Shown: positions 1 to 9,890 of the stretch, in pieces
Position numbering within the stretch: the stretch's first letter is position 1
How the letters are laid out: the number at the start of each line of letters is the position of its first letter
DNA from: Liolophura sinensis
Lineage: Eukaryota > Mollusca > Polyplacophora > Chitonida > Chitonidae
Direction: 5' to 3'
Assembly (NCBI RefSeq): GCF_032854445.1
Contig: NC_088298.1
Span: 22,407,295 to 22,471,294 of the forward strand
DNA length: 64,000 nucleotides
Translations under genes and position numbers: made by a program
The notes under the pieces: model-generated
Told to the model about the DNA's origin: nothing
What the model saw: the letters and a program-made list of their open reading frames with translations, nothing else
Databases searched by the model: none

Positions 1-759
1 AGTCCACACTGCCATGTAGTCCACACTGCCTTGTAGTCTACACTGCCTTGTAGTCCACACTGCCATGTAGTTCACACTGCCTTGTAGTCTACACTGCCTT
101 GTAGTCCACACTGCCTTGTAGTCTACACTGCCTTTCAGTCCACACTGCCATGTAGTCCACACTGCCATGTGGTCCACGTAGTGTAGTCCACACTGCCATG
201 TGGGTCTTGTAGTCCACACTGCCATGTGGCCCACACTGCCATGTAGTCCACATTGCCATGTAGTCCACGCTGCCATGTAGTCCACACTGCCATGTGGACC
301 ACACTGTTTGTACTCCACACTGCCTTATAGTCCACATTGCCTTGTAGTCCACACTGCCATGTAGTTCACACTGTCATGTGGTCCACACTGCCATGTAGTC
401 CACACTGCCATGTAGTCCACATTGCCTTGTAGTCCACTTTGCCATGTGGTTCACAATGCCATGTAGTCCACACTGCCTTGTAGTCCACACTGCCTTTGGA
501 GTCCACACTGCCATGTAGTCCACACTGCCATGTAGTCCACACTGCTTGTAGTCCACACTGCTTGTAGTCCACACTGCCTTGTAGTCCACACTGCCATGTA
601 GTCTACACTGCCTTGTAGTCCACACTGCCATGTAGCCCACACTGCCATGTAGTCCACACTGCCTTGTAGTCCACACTGCCATGTAGTTCACACTGCCATG
701 TAGTCCACGCTGCCTTGTAGTCCACACTGCCATGTAGTCCACACTGCCATGTAGTCCAC
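1..759. repeat. 17-bp minisatellite, about 45 copies
   Basis: The window opens inside a tandem array with a 17-bp unit close to AGTCCACACTGCCATGT. The main variants are CCATGT and CCTTGT, plus a few single-base indels. Three units make 51 bp, so long frames open on the minus strand, but these are repeat artefacts. The left edge is cut by the window, so the full length is unknown. Confidence 0.97.
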
Positions 760-1115
760 ATTCACACGTGAGGAGTCTACATTTAATTAGTCTACACTTA
801 AGCAGTCAACACTTGAAGTCAAAATGACGGACCCTCGAGAACTCATTCAATATAGGCCCTGTTCCCCTTAACCGCAAAACCCCCGCTTCGAATGTAGCGG
901 ATTCGGACCAAGCTCTCTCCGGCTCAGCTCCGGCTGTAAGTCAAGAGGTTTTTTTTACTATCTATTTGACCCTAGAAAAAGTATCACTTACAGAATGAGA
1001 AGAGAAAAATAAATCATTGGAAAAAGTCCAATTTACGAACACTCATTTACATGTATAACCGGGTTATTTGTGGAAAATAATCTTGGTACCTTCAAATTTC
1101 TGTAAAGAAAGAATG
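760..1115. other. Unique spacer, no firm feature
   Basis: Non-repetitive sequence. A 65-codon open stretch without ATG on the plus strand (about 830-1000) contains a donor-like GCT|GTAAGT near 938, which is too little to call an exon. Confidence 0.3.
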
Positions 1116-1595
1116 AATGAACACTCCAAAGATTAATCTGTTATCATTTTAAGAGAAAGTCTGTTGTCTGAGTAATGCTAGAATGTATTCTGCTATTGCA
1201 ACAGATTATTCTGTTAAATATAACACATATACTATTGATTCAGCACTCAGTCGGTTAGCGCGCTAGCGCAGCGTAATGACACAGGAGTCTCTCACCAATG
1301 CGGTCGCTGTGAGTTCAAGTCCAGCTCATGCTGGCTTCCTCTCCGGCCGTAAATGGGAAGGTCTGCCAGCAACCTGCGGATGGTCGTGGGTTTCCCCCGG
1401 GCTCTGCCCGGTTTCCACCCACCATTATGCTGGCCGCCGTCGTATAAGTGAAATATTCTTGAGAAGGGCGTAAAACACCAATCAAAAAAAAAATTGATTC
1501 AGCAAGAAGATTCTAGGAGGATGTTATGTTCCACTTGACACAGTATAATCTTATAATAACAGAATACATTCTAACATCACTCATTGAGTCAATGC
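1116..1595. mobile_element. MITE-P copy split by a SINE insertion
   Basis: The left arm (about 1118-1245) starts ACTCCAAAGATTAATCTG and carries the family segment GCTAGAATGTATTCTG. The right arm (about 1493-1590) carries the reverse complement AGAATACATTCTAACATCAC, so the element is an imperfect palindrome. A SINE-1 copy sits in its centre. The right terminus is degraded. Confidence 0.75.
1246..1492 (+). mobile_element. SINE-1, near full length, with 12-bp target duplication
   Basis: A tRNA-derived SINE. It has an A-box region (CAGTCGGTTAGCGCGC), a B-box-like GAGTTCAAGTCCAG, a conserved body, and a tail ending GTAAAACACCAATC plus poly(A). The target-site duplication ATTGATTCAGCA is seen exactly at 1234-1245 and 1493-1504. 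The head lacks about 12 bases compared with the copy at 55837. The element is inserted in the middle of a MITE-P palindrome. Confidence 0.95.
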
Positions 1596-1614
1596 TTTGG
1601 GTTTAACGTCTTGT

Positions 1615-1760
1615 GTATAAAAAGACTACAAAACAGAAAGTAAAACCAGAGCAGTAGTGACAATGTGATACAGTTGGCTGATAGTCACACGTGTTACCGG
1701 TGAAATCCGGTCTCAATTTACCTCAGTCAAGGTTTCATCCCGACTGTTAGGTTATATAAT
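1615..1760 (+). repeat. REP-B fragment
   Basis: Contains the family landmarks AGTAAAACCAGAGCAG, GTTACCGGTGAAATCCGG and CAATTTACCTCAGTCAAG in consensus order. Both ends are degraded. Confidence 0.75.
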
Positions 1761-2299
1761 TAAAATATATGCAACTTTCACAATGATTTGCTGCCCTACT
1801 TGTGTTGACGTACAGGAAGACGTCTTCGATCACTTGCGAACGTCTTAACCTTTTCTTGTTTATGTATGTTTACTCAGCAGCTTAATATTTAGAACTGTGC
1901 CTGTGCACATTGTGACTCCTTGTGAGAAAAACATCCCTCATTGGCTATCGCCGTGCTACAAACTGTTTAAGAATAACAGCTCATAACATAACGAACATCC
2001 CATTGTCTATAACGGTAATTCAGTTTTTTTTAACACGAGATGCTTAGAACGATGTACTATTAATGTTAGCCAGCTGGTTAGGATACTCGTTAGGACATGC
2101 TGACTGAGGAACGTTTGGAACGGTCGAAGGACCCCCTTCCGCCACACGCGATGATTGATGAGTGCTTGACGATAGTTATATGGCATGTCATATAGCTCAG
2201 TGTATAACTGCATAGCCACTGTTCTATTTGCAGGTGACCACTGGCTAGGTTTATAATAGCTCAGTCTTCTCATGCTGATAACGTATTTTATATTTTTGT

Positions 2300-2475
2300 T
2301 ATTTATTTGATTGGTGTTTTTGGCCTTACTCAAGAATATTTTACTTATACAACGGCGGCCGGAAATATGGTGGGAGGAAACCGGGTTTGACCAAACACAC
2401 GAACGGAAGAAATCCACAACCATACGCTGTTTGCAGACAAACTTTCCCACGAACGGCCGGAGAGGAGATGTTGTA
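2300..2475 (-). mobile_element. SINE-1, 5'-truncated
   Basis: Reverse complement of the SINE-1 body and tail: ATTTATTTGATTGGTG, CTCAAGAATATTTTAC, then GGTGGGAGGAAACCGGG. It creates part of a spurious 172-codon frame on the minus strand. Confidence 0.9.
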
Positions 2476-2599
2476 TAATATGTTCTTATGGCAGAGCCTT
2501 TGCATGGCCAAATCTTAAGATCCATTTCTGAGAGGGCGAATTAGCGATTAGCGATTATCTCAGCAGATATGTAATGTCCAGGCTAAGGCATTCTTTCAT

Positions 2600-2852
2600 T
2601 ACATATATACTAATCCAAAAATCTGTTAATTTTGACAAAAAAAGGAAAGCATTCTGTTGTTATAACATAATACTGTGTCATGTTCAGTACAATATCCTGT
2701 TAGTCTAATACAATTTGTATGTTTATTGAATAGAATATGTATGCTGTATATAACAGAATAATCTGCTGCAATAACAAAATACATTCTACCATCACTCAAA
2801 CAACATATTTCCTGTTATATTGAACACATTATTTTATTTTTGAGAGTATTGT
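2600..2852. mobile_element. MITE-P copy, diverged
   Basis: It begins near CCAAAAATCTGTTAATTTTG and contains ATCCTGTTAGTCTAATA, which is also the centre of the complete copy at 47935. It continues with TAACAGAATAATCTGC and AATACATTCTACCATCAC, the inverted arm. The ends are diverged. Confidence 0.7.
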
Positions 2853-2984
2853 CTTATCAACATTCAGGGGGGACTTTTCTTGTGTATTGATGTGTATTGC
2901 ACCGATAAAAGCCGAACACATTATTCTAACATGTATGATATACTTTATCAAATATGCTTACCCTTTCGCTATCAGCTGTGACCT

Positions 2985-3195
2985 ACACTCAAAAAATTAA
3001 TCTGTTCATTTTAACAGAAAGTCTGAGTGATGCTAGAATGTATTCTGCTATTGCAACAGATTATGCTGTTAATTATAACACATATACTCTATTAATTCAA
3101 CGTAAATATTCTAACTAACATTAGATTAGATTCATATGAGACTAACATGATATATTGTTGAATACAACATAATGCTATGTTATAATAACAGAATC
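2985..3195. mobile_element. MITE-P copy, partial
   Basis: Starts at TA followed by CACTCAAAAAATTAATC, which matches the terminal repeat of the complete copy at 47935. It carries GCTAGAATGTATTCTGC and ends in a decayed inverted arm with TAATAACAGAATCCAC. Confidence 0.75.
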
Positions 3196-3199
3196 CACT

Positions 3200-3290
3200 G
3201 TACTACGGCCTGAAACGGGCGGTTGACATGTATATCCTGATTCTAAGGTCGCTGGTTCGAAACCAAGATTGGTCTCGGTACATTGCCAGC
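3200..3290 (+). repeat. tRNA-like fragment with a good B box
   Basis: GGTCGCTGGTTCGAAACC matches the pol III B-box consensus GGTTCGANNCC. There is no convincing A box or cloverleaf, so this is probably the remnant of a SINE head rather than a tRNA gene. Confidence 0.35.
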
Positions 3291-3360
3291 ATTACAATAT
3301 GTGTTACAACCAGAAAAGAGTAAATCCCAAATTACGAGACTACGATAACTTACACATGTA

Positions 3361-3743
3361 CGCGACTTTCTAAAAGTCTTAACTTTCTTTTCTCATTGGT
3401 CAAAAGTGTAAACCGTCTTTCTCATTGGTGGAAAGTCTAAATCTTCTTTCTCGTTGGAAAGTCTAAACGGTCTTCTCATTTGTCAAAAGTCTAAAACTTC
3501 TTTCCCATTGGTCAGAAATGTAAAGCGTCTTTCTCACTGTTCAAAAATTTAAAACGTCTTTCTCATTGGTCAAAAGTTTATAACATTTATCTCACTGAGC
3601 CAATAGTCTAAACAGTCTTTCTCATTTATCAAAAGTCTAAAACGTCTTTCTCATTGGTCAGAACTGTAACATCTATCTCACTAGGTCAATAGTCTAATCT
3701 ATCTCTCTCTCTCTCTTTGTCCAAAAGTCTAGAACGTGTAAAC
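3361..3743. repeat. About 30-bp minisatellite rich in ATTGG boxes
   Basis: A degenerate tandem array with a unit close to CGTCTTTCTCATTGGTCAAA followed by AGTCTAAAA, about 12 copies. Most units contain ATTGG, the inverted CCAAT box. It ends about 590 bp upstream of the phnX start codon. Any regulatory role is inference only. Confidence 0.85.
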
Positions 3744-3921
3744 CTTAATGGACTGGTTCTTAGCCCGAGACTAACCAGTACACAAAATGCCACCCAAAAG
3801 GCCACCCACAATCCCGTATAACGTTTTCCATTGATATACAGACAATTAAACGTTGCAAAATCCATTACCTCATTTAGCGGAGTTAGTCAGCTCAATCGGG
3901 ACTCGAGAGGTGTGAAGAGTT

Positions 3922-4108
3922 CACGTAGATTTAGGCGAGACTAGTGAGGGCTCTCGCACACCAACCCAGGTCAAAGGCGTGGTTTTATACATCTTGTTTA
4001 ATCGGGTATGTCGTCTCAACCGCTCCGTTAAGAGCTACCGTAAAATCACATCGTGAGTCAGCCGCGTTAGTGTGCGAGAGTTCCCATATTGTCTCGCCTA
4101 AAAATACC
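3922..4108. repeat. Inverted repeat upstream of phnX, arms about 45 bp
   Basis: The left arm (about 3922-3965) contains TTTAGGCGAGAC and CTCTCGCACAC. The right arm (about 4065-4108) contains the reverse complements GTGTGCGAGAG and GTCTCGCCTAAA in mirrored order. The loop is about 100 bp. It could be a promoter stem-loop or the ends of a small foldback element. Confidence 0.7.
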
Positions 4109-4110
4109 TG

Positions 4111-4122
4111 ATCTCGCGAGAT
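4111..4122. promoter_or_regulatory. ATCTCGCGAGAT palindrome, candidate core promoter
   Basis: A perfect 12-bp palindrome that contains TCTCGCGAGA, an established motif of TATA-less animal promoters (bound by BANP, earlier linked to Kaiso). It lies 208 bp upstream of the phnX ATG and about 185 bp before the putative 5' UTR splice acceptor, a fitting place for a transcription start. That this motif works in this organism is inference. Confidence 0.5.
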
Positions 4123-4298
4123 TAAGGAAAAGTTGATTTGGCATATTAACAGAAATATGATATCCTGCTATAATCCCTTGGTAATCCTGCCTTGCGGGCA
4201 TTTCCTGTGATCCGATTCCGTTTTTTGTGTGACCCGGCCTTGCTGGCAGTTCCTTCTGTCCTTTTTTTTTTTAATTAAAACAATAAGGCCATGTGTTC

Positions 4299-4308
4299 TG
4301 TGTTGTAG
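4299..4308 (+). other. Putative splice acceptor of a 5' UTR intron
   Basis: A T-rich tract (4262-4273) and TGTTCTGTGTTGTAG end in AG at 4307-4308, 21 bp before the phnX start codon. The coding sequence would then lie wholly in one exon behind a short non-coding leader exon. The donor is not clear. Confidence 0.4.
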
Positions 4309-4329
4309 GTCCAGCGATAGACTAAGAAG

Positions 4330-5175
4330 ATGTTGAAGGGACTGGAAAGCGCCAGGAATTACATTGGAGTGGTGAAAGCCTGCATCTTAGACTGGAGTGG
4401 CACCACTGCCGATAAATATGTCCTCGCTCCAGCCGTCGTCTTTGTGGAGGTCTTCAAGAAACATAAGGTGCCAATCTCGATGCGCGAAGCCCGAGGCCCC
4501 ATGGGACTGAGGAAGGATCTTCATATCAAGGCTCTGACGGAGATCCCGGAAATCCGGGCCAGGTGGAAAGAGGTCTACGGCAAGGAACCCGACCAGAATG
4601 ACGTCGACAACATGTTTAAAGATTTCGTGCCGCTCCAACTCGGCTGTCTCCGCCAGTACTCGGAGCTACTTCCGGGCGTGGCCGACACGGTGAAAAGGTT
4701 GCAATCCGACTACAAGATTAAAATAGGAAGCACGACGGGTTTCCTAAAGTCAATGGTTGACGTCCTGTTGGAAGAGGCCAAGAAACAAGGGTATGAACCC
4801 GATGCTACAGTTGCCGGGGACGAGGTAGTCCACGGCGCTAGACCTAAACCCTTCATGATCTACCGGAATCTGGACCTGTTAGACATTCACCCGATACAGT
4901 CCGTGGTAAAGGTGGACGACACGGTATCAGGGGTGGGAGAGGCTATTCAGGCCGGGTGCTGGGGGGTCGGGGTCTCCAAGTACAGCAATTACATGGATAT
5001 TGACGACTTTGAGCACGAACGCTCACTATCCCCCGACGAAATTACGTCTCGTGTTGAGAAATCTCGCGATATATTGCGCCAAAGCGGAGCTCATTACGTC
5101 ATCGATTCTCTGGTCGACTTACCGGAGGTCATCGACGAGATTAACGTGAGGCTGTCAAATGGCGAGAAGCCATAG
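4330..5175 (+). CDS. phnX: Phosphonoacetaldehyde hydrolase (phosphonatase)
   Basis: The enzyme splits the C-P bond of phosphonoacetaldehyde to acetaldehyde and phosphate, the second step of 2-aminoethylphosphonate breakdown after a transaminase. It is a soluble HAD-superfamily enzyme of 281 residues (bacterial forms about 270). Motif I is DWSGTT with nucleophile Asp21. The cap motif PMGLRKDLH carries the Schiff-base lysine Lys62 and His65, matching Lys53 and His56 of the Bacillus cereus enzyme at a constant offset of 9. Motif II is IGSTTG (132-137). GARPKP at 169-174 matches the bacterial GRPYP motif. Loop 4 is VDDTVSG (195-201), where bacterial enzymes usually have GDTVSD: Asp197 is kept but Gly201 replaces the second acid. 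The start is fixed by an in-frame TAG at 4318-4320 and an A at -3. The coding part has no intron and is GC-richer than its surroundings. No partner gene is adjacent. Function is very likely from motifs; localisation is inferred as cytosolic because no signal peptide is seen. Confidence 0.96.
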   Translation: MLKGLESARNYIGVVKACILDWSGTTADKYVLAPAVVFVEVFKKHKVPISMREARGPMGLRKDLHIKALTEIPEIRARWKEVYGKEPDQNDVDNMFKDFVPLQLGCLRQYSELLPGVADTVKRLQSDYKIKIGSTTGFLKSMVDVLLEEAKKQGYEPDATVAGDEVVHGARPKPFMIYRNLDLLDIHPIQSVVKVDDTVSGVGEAIQAGCWGVGVSKYSNYMDIDDFEHERSLSPDEITSRVEKSRDILRQSGAHYVIDSLVDLPEVIDEINVRLSNGEKP

Positions 5176-5945
5176 CCATCAGCTTGAGGGATCAGCGTCG
5201 GATAGGATTTACTTTTCTGATTTTATGTTCATCTTTAGTTTTTAATCAAAACAATCTGATGGTTATATCTGTAATTACTTGACGTTAAGACGAGTTCTCC
5301 GTGTCAATTAGGTTCTGCTTTTCATTTTTCTTGATAATTTTCTGAATGTTCTCCTTGCGGCTGTCATGACTTAATTGAAGTTAAAGGAGACATCTTTGTT
5401 TCTTAATATACGGTTTAGGTTAGGTAACGACACATAATTGTACCGGTATATGAAAATTTCTCAAACTTCTTTTTGAGGGGTAAAAAAGCTTTGAAGTACA
5501 GGTTTTTATAGGCTCCAGTGATCAGTCTGGACATTGAGTAGCCTGCAGCAATAACCATAGGGCAGACAAATAGGGTCGCTAAGCTTGCTCCACGAAGCCA
5601 GCTTATTAATACGTTAAAACGATTTATCAGTGTCAATTAAAAACTGCATAGTAAGAAATAAACACAAGACTATTTCATGTATCCTTTAAGACTATTTTTC
5701 TATGTTGTATACAGCTGCGACAATGAGTCTTTCCATAATTTGTGAAATTCCATTCATTTCATTTGTATGATCACGTAAACGATCACATGCTCTATGCATA
5801 CAATTAAATGTCAACAATTCTGTAAATCGCTCACTCTTTGAAGTAAAACATTACATTCATTTACACTGAGTCTTGATTTCATGTTATACACTGAGACAAT
5901 GGAGACCATATCCCGCCTAAACAAATCGCTTTTAAGCTGCATAAA
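5176..5945. other. phnX 3' flank
   Basis: AT-rich sequence with no gene. The first AATAAA on the plus strand is at 5657-5662, about 480 bp after the stop; it may or may not be the phnX poly(A) signal. Short frames here have no coding character. Confidence 0.3.
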
Positions 5946-6565
5946 TATATACATAATTAAAGACATGCACCATAGAAAGTAAAACCAGGGCATCGACAAC
6001 AGTGTGGTCACACGTAACCGGTGAAATACGGCTACAGGGTTGAGACTAAAACCAGAACAGCCATGACAGTGTAATAGCTGGCAAATGGCCACAGGTAACC
6101 GGTGAAATACGGCTACGGTATGCAGAGTAAAACCAGAGCAGCAGCGATAGTGTGATAGCTGGCAAATGGTCACCCTTAACCGGTGAAATACGGCTACGAC
6201 ATGGAGAGTAAAACCAGAGCAGCAACGACAGTGTGATAGCTGCCAAATGGTCACCCTTAACCGGTGAAATACTGCTACTATATGGAGAGTAAAACCAGAG
6301 CAGCAACGACAGTGTGATAGATGGCAAATGGTCACACGAAACCGGTAAAGTACGGCTACAGCATAGAGAGTAAAACCAGAACAGCCATGACAATATAATA
6401 GCTTGCAAATGGCCACAAGTAAAAAGTGAAATACGGCTACATCATAGGAAGTAAAAACAGACCAGCCATGACACTGCAATAGCTGGCAAGAGGTCATATA
6501 CGGCCGCCTGTCAATTTACCTCCATTAGGGTTTTATTTTAACTGTTCATGTAAATGTTTAAACGG
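5946..6565 (+). repeat. REP-B copy expanded into an 81-bp tandem array
   Basis: Units beginning AGTAAAACCAGAGCAG start at 5978, 6045, 6126, 6207, 6288, 6369 and 6450. The spacing is exactly 81 bp except for the first unit (67 bp). Each unit carries CAGTGTGATAGCTGGC, a variable AAATGGTCAC region and AACCGGTGAAATACGG. The flanks match REP-B on the left (CATAATTAAAGAC) and right (CAATTTACCTCCATTAGG). 81 is a multiple of 3, which explains the open frames on the minus strand. Confidence 0.95.
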
Positions 6566-6654
6566 TAGCAAATAGCAGTTGCAATAGTAATAGTAACGAC
6601 AATATTCTTAACAGCTACAGTAGTGATATTAACGACAGTAGTCAAAGCAGCTGT

Positions 6655-6765
6655 CATTAAGTAACAGGTGAAATACGACCTCTTATCAGTTTACCTCAGG
6701 TAGCGTTTTATTCCAACAGCTCATGTAAATGCATAAACAGTGGCAAATCACACGCCCCCTAAAAA
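6655..6765 (+). repeat. REP-B 3' fragment
   Basis: AACAGGTGAAATACGACC, CAGTTTACCTCAGG, GTTTTATTCCAACAG and CACGCCCCCTA follow consensus order. It lies about 100 bp beyond the 81-bp array. Confidence 0.8.
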
Positions 6766-7644
6766 AAGAAGCGAAGACCTATGCCAAAAAGAAGTGAAAG
6801 TCTACACCGACAATCAGACTGGCCCTCACACATATTTCTTATTATCCCGCATCAGGCAGTATACTTCGCTTCTCATTGGACAGCATCGGTCACGTGGGGG
6901 ATGTTTATATTCCTGTATCCTGCAGCCGGTGCTATACATTTCTGCTGACTAGGTTATCTCCCTTTATTTGCCTGTGAGATAAAATATATACTTCGCTTTT
7001 ATATGGTGTCAGTAACACCTACGGCTACTGAAATTTATTTCCGAATCGAGTCACTAAGTACCCATGTAACTAATATTACACGGTAAGCTAGTGTGAAGTA
7101 AGCTACAGCAAAAATTACTATTTATAGAGCTAATGTTGCAAAAAAAGGTTTGTTCTGGTAAGCCAAGGTGAACTCAGGCTCAGCATTCTCTAAATATGGA
7201 AGTAAATGTTCACGAACATGGCATGATACATATACTATAGCCGAATATAATATAGTAACAAATGTAATGTATTTTGGGTATGTTTGACGATCTAGTATAT
7301 GTATGGCGACAGCCCTCATCAAGAGCCAGCGTATTGCAATCGAGAAAAGGCACACAAAAGAAGGAACGCGTGTCATGCCTTGAGCTTTCCATGGGATCTT
7401 TATATATGGTGAAAGAATTCTTGTAGTGTTGAGGATACATTTGTCACTGTCAAATTTCAAACAGTTAATCACTTATATGTAAGAACTTTCAGCTATCGAT
7501 ATTCTTTTCCTTTTGAGTACGAGTTGGTAAATGTATTACAGCCTTTACACAAGCTAGACATTTAATTATATCTGGTGATGTGATCAATACACAATAGCGA
7601 ACAATAGTGAAAATAAAATAGGACTCTTGTTCTCGTGTGGTTGA

Positions 7645-7877
7645 TTTCTTTTATTTATTTATTTCATTGGTGCTTTACGCCGTGCTCGAGAATATTTCAC
7701 TAATACAACGGCAGCCACCAATAAGATGGGAAGAAACCAGGCAGAACCCTAGGAAATCCACGACCATCCACAGGCTGTTTGTAGACCTCCCCAAGATTGA
7801 GTAGCGACCGCATTGGTGAGAGGCTCCTGGGTCATTACGCTGCGCTAGCGCGTTAACCAACTAAGCCACGGAGGACC
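7645..7877 (-). mobile_element. SINE-1, complete ends with internal deletion
   Basis: Reads on the minus strand from a head at GGCTTAGTTGGTTAACGC (7850-7867 reversed) to a TTTATTTATTTATTTC tail. The part after the B box that normally reads TCCAGCTCATGCTGG is missing, so the element is about 30 bp short. Confidence 0.92.
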
Positions 7878-8304
7878 CCGCCCCCGGCTGAAGTGAACCA
7901 TGCTTTTAAAACCACTGCCAAATTAGATGGACAGCCTGTCACATCTGTTCGGGCATACTGTCCAGTCATAGCCTTTCCATTTCTGGAAAGTATTAGGCCT
8001 ACTGTAAAACTAGAAGCGTCCGGCAACAAAAATACGACGCTTTCTTCTTTGATGTCGGCGTTCGAACACCAGTTACAAAGTAGTCTCCCTTTAACTGTAT
8101 TAAAACACTTTCTTGTGTGTTTTAAATATTCTTAGAAATTTCACTATAAGCTAGGCGACGGATTCCTTATTTATCTAGACAAAAACTTCAACCATTTTGT
8201 TCTTTCTTTGTACTGCATTCCTCCTATATTGTTATGACATGATTTTAACAATTTCTTAGCAAATACGGCTTATAACAGGAATGTAATATGTTTTTTTATT
8301 GTCC
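7878..8304. other. Spacer
   Basis: AT-rich, with no recognisable gene or repeat. An 80-codon plus frame at 7893 starts inside the SINE flank and has no family signature. Confidence 0.3.
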
Positions 8305-9152
8305 CAACCTGACAATATATGCACTGTTGTTCTAACCTTACATGTGGCAATATAAGCATTATTGCTTATTAGCATCTTGAACTTGTCTTTGATAATATGT
8401 GCACTACTGCGCTTCTCTTACACGTGGTAATGTATGCACTGTTGTCCTTAGCTTACACGTAGTAATATATGCACTGTTGTCCTTAGCTTACGTGCGGTAA
8501 TATATGCAATGTTGACCTTAGGTTACATGTGGTAATATATGCACTGATGACCTTAGCTTATAATTGGTAATATATGTACTGTTGACCCTAGCTTATATGT
8601 GGTAATACATGCACTGTTGTCCTTAGCGTATACGTGGTAATATATGTACTGTTGACCTTAGCTTACGCGTGACAACATGTGCATCATTGTCCTTAGCTTA
8701 CGCGTGGCAATATGTGCACCATTGTCCTTAGCTTACGCATAACAATATGTGTACCATTGTCCTTATCTTATGCGTGACAATATGTGTACCATTGTCCTCA
8801 GCTTACCCGTGACAATATGTGTACCATTGCCCTTAGCGTACGCGTGACAATATCTGTACCGCTGTCCTTATCTTACGCGTAACAATATGTGTACCATTGT
8901 CCTCAGCTTACGCGTGACAGTATGTGTACCATTGTCCTTAGCTTATGCGTGGCAATATGTGTACCATTGTCCTTAGCTTACGCGTGACAACATGTGCACC
9001 ATTGTCCTTATCTTACCCGTGACAATATGTGTACCATTATCCTTAGTTTACGCGTGACAACATGTGTACCATTGTCCTTAGCTCACCCGTGACAACATGT
9101 GTACCATTGTCCTTAGTTTACGCGTGACAATATGTGTATCATTGTCCTTAGA
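8305..9152. repeat. 35-bp minisatellite, about 23 copies
   Basis: The unit reads about CTTACGCGTGACAATATG then TGTACCATTGTCCTTAG. The period is 35 bp in the well-kept right half. The left third is more diverged (ACATGTGGTAATATATGC variants). It directly abuts the 54-bp array. Confidence 0.95.
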
Positions 9153-9890
9153 GTGAAGTGGTGACGACAGTTATATGACAGGTCTTGTTAGAACCAAACA
9201 CATCGGTTGAAGTGGCAAACCTGGTAATATGACAGGTTCTGCATGAACCAAACACGCCATGTGAAGTTGCAAAGCTGGTTATATGGCAGCCAATTTTAGA
9301 ACCAAAGACACCGGGTGAAGTGGCGACGACAGTTATTTGATAGGCTCCGTTAGAACCAAGCATACAAGAGTCATGTGACATGGCGATGGCAGTTATATTA
9401 TAGGCTCTGTTAGAACCAAGCACACTGGGTGAAGTGGCAATGATAGTTATATTATTGGCTCTGTTAGGACGAAGCACGCCGGATGAAAGTGCGATGATAG
9501 TGATATTATAGACACCGACAGAACCAAACACACCAGGTGATGTGGCAATGTTGGTTATGTCGCAGGCACTGTTTGAACCAAACACACCGAATGAGGTGGC
9601 GATGTTGGTTTTATAAGCAGGACTGGTAGAACCAAACACACCGGATGAAGTGCCAAAGATAGTTATGTGATAAGCTCTGATAGAACCAAACACACCATTT
9701 GAAGTGGCGATGATGAAAATATTATAGGCTCTGCTAGAACCAAACACACCGGGTGAAGTGGCAATGACATTTATATCATAAGCTCTGATAGAACCAAACA
9801 CTCGCCAGATGAAATAGTAATGCTGGTCATATGACATTCTCTGATTGAAACCAAACACCCAGTACACGGCTCTGTCACAGACCAAGACAC
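9153..9890 (-). repeat. 54-bp minisatellite with a continuous 245-codon frame
   Basis: Units start with AACCAAACACACCGGG-like sequence at 9192, 9246, 9300 and so on, spaced 54 bp, about 13 copies. On the minus strand the array stays open from 9885 to 9148 and would encode 18-residue repeats of the type GVFGSNRAYNITIIATSP. The one length variant seen is +6 bp, which keeps frame. No signal peptide or known domain is seen. It is most simply a satellite whose unit is a multiple of 3, but a repeat protein is not excluded. Confidence 0.85.

Noticed and set aside
89-742. Several minus-strand frames with repeats of the type WTTWQCGLHGSVDY
   Set aside because: They are the 17-bp satellite read in different frames (51 bp = 17 codons).
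2007-2525. 172-codon minus frame
   Set aside because: Composite of a reverse SINE-1 and its flank; the SINE part explains the open stretch.
5811-6497. 228- and 120-codon minus frames with LLLWFYS repeats
   Set aside because: Produced by the 81-bp REP-B array; different frames are open at once.
7122-7472. 116-codon minus frame with a hydrophobic span
   Set aside because: No motif, no clear splice or start context, another frame is open on the same strand; a few frames of this size are expected by chance in 64 kb of AT-rich DNA.
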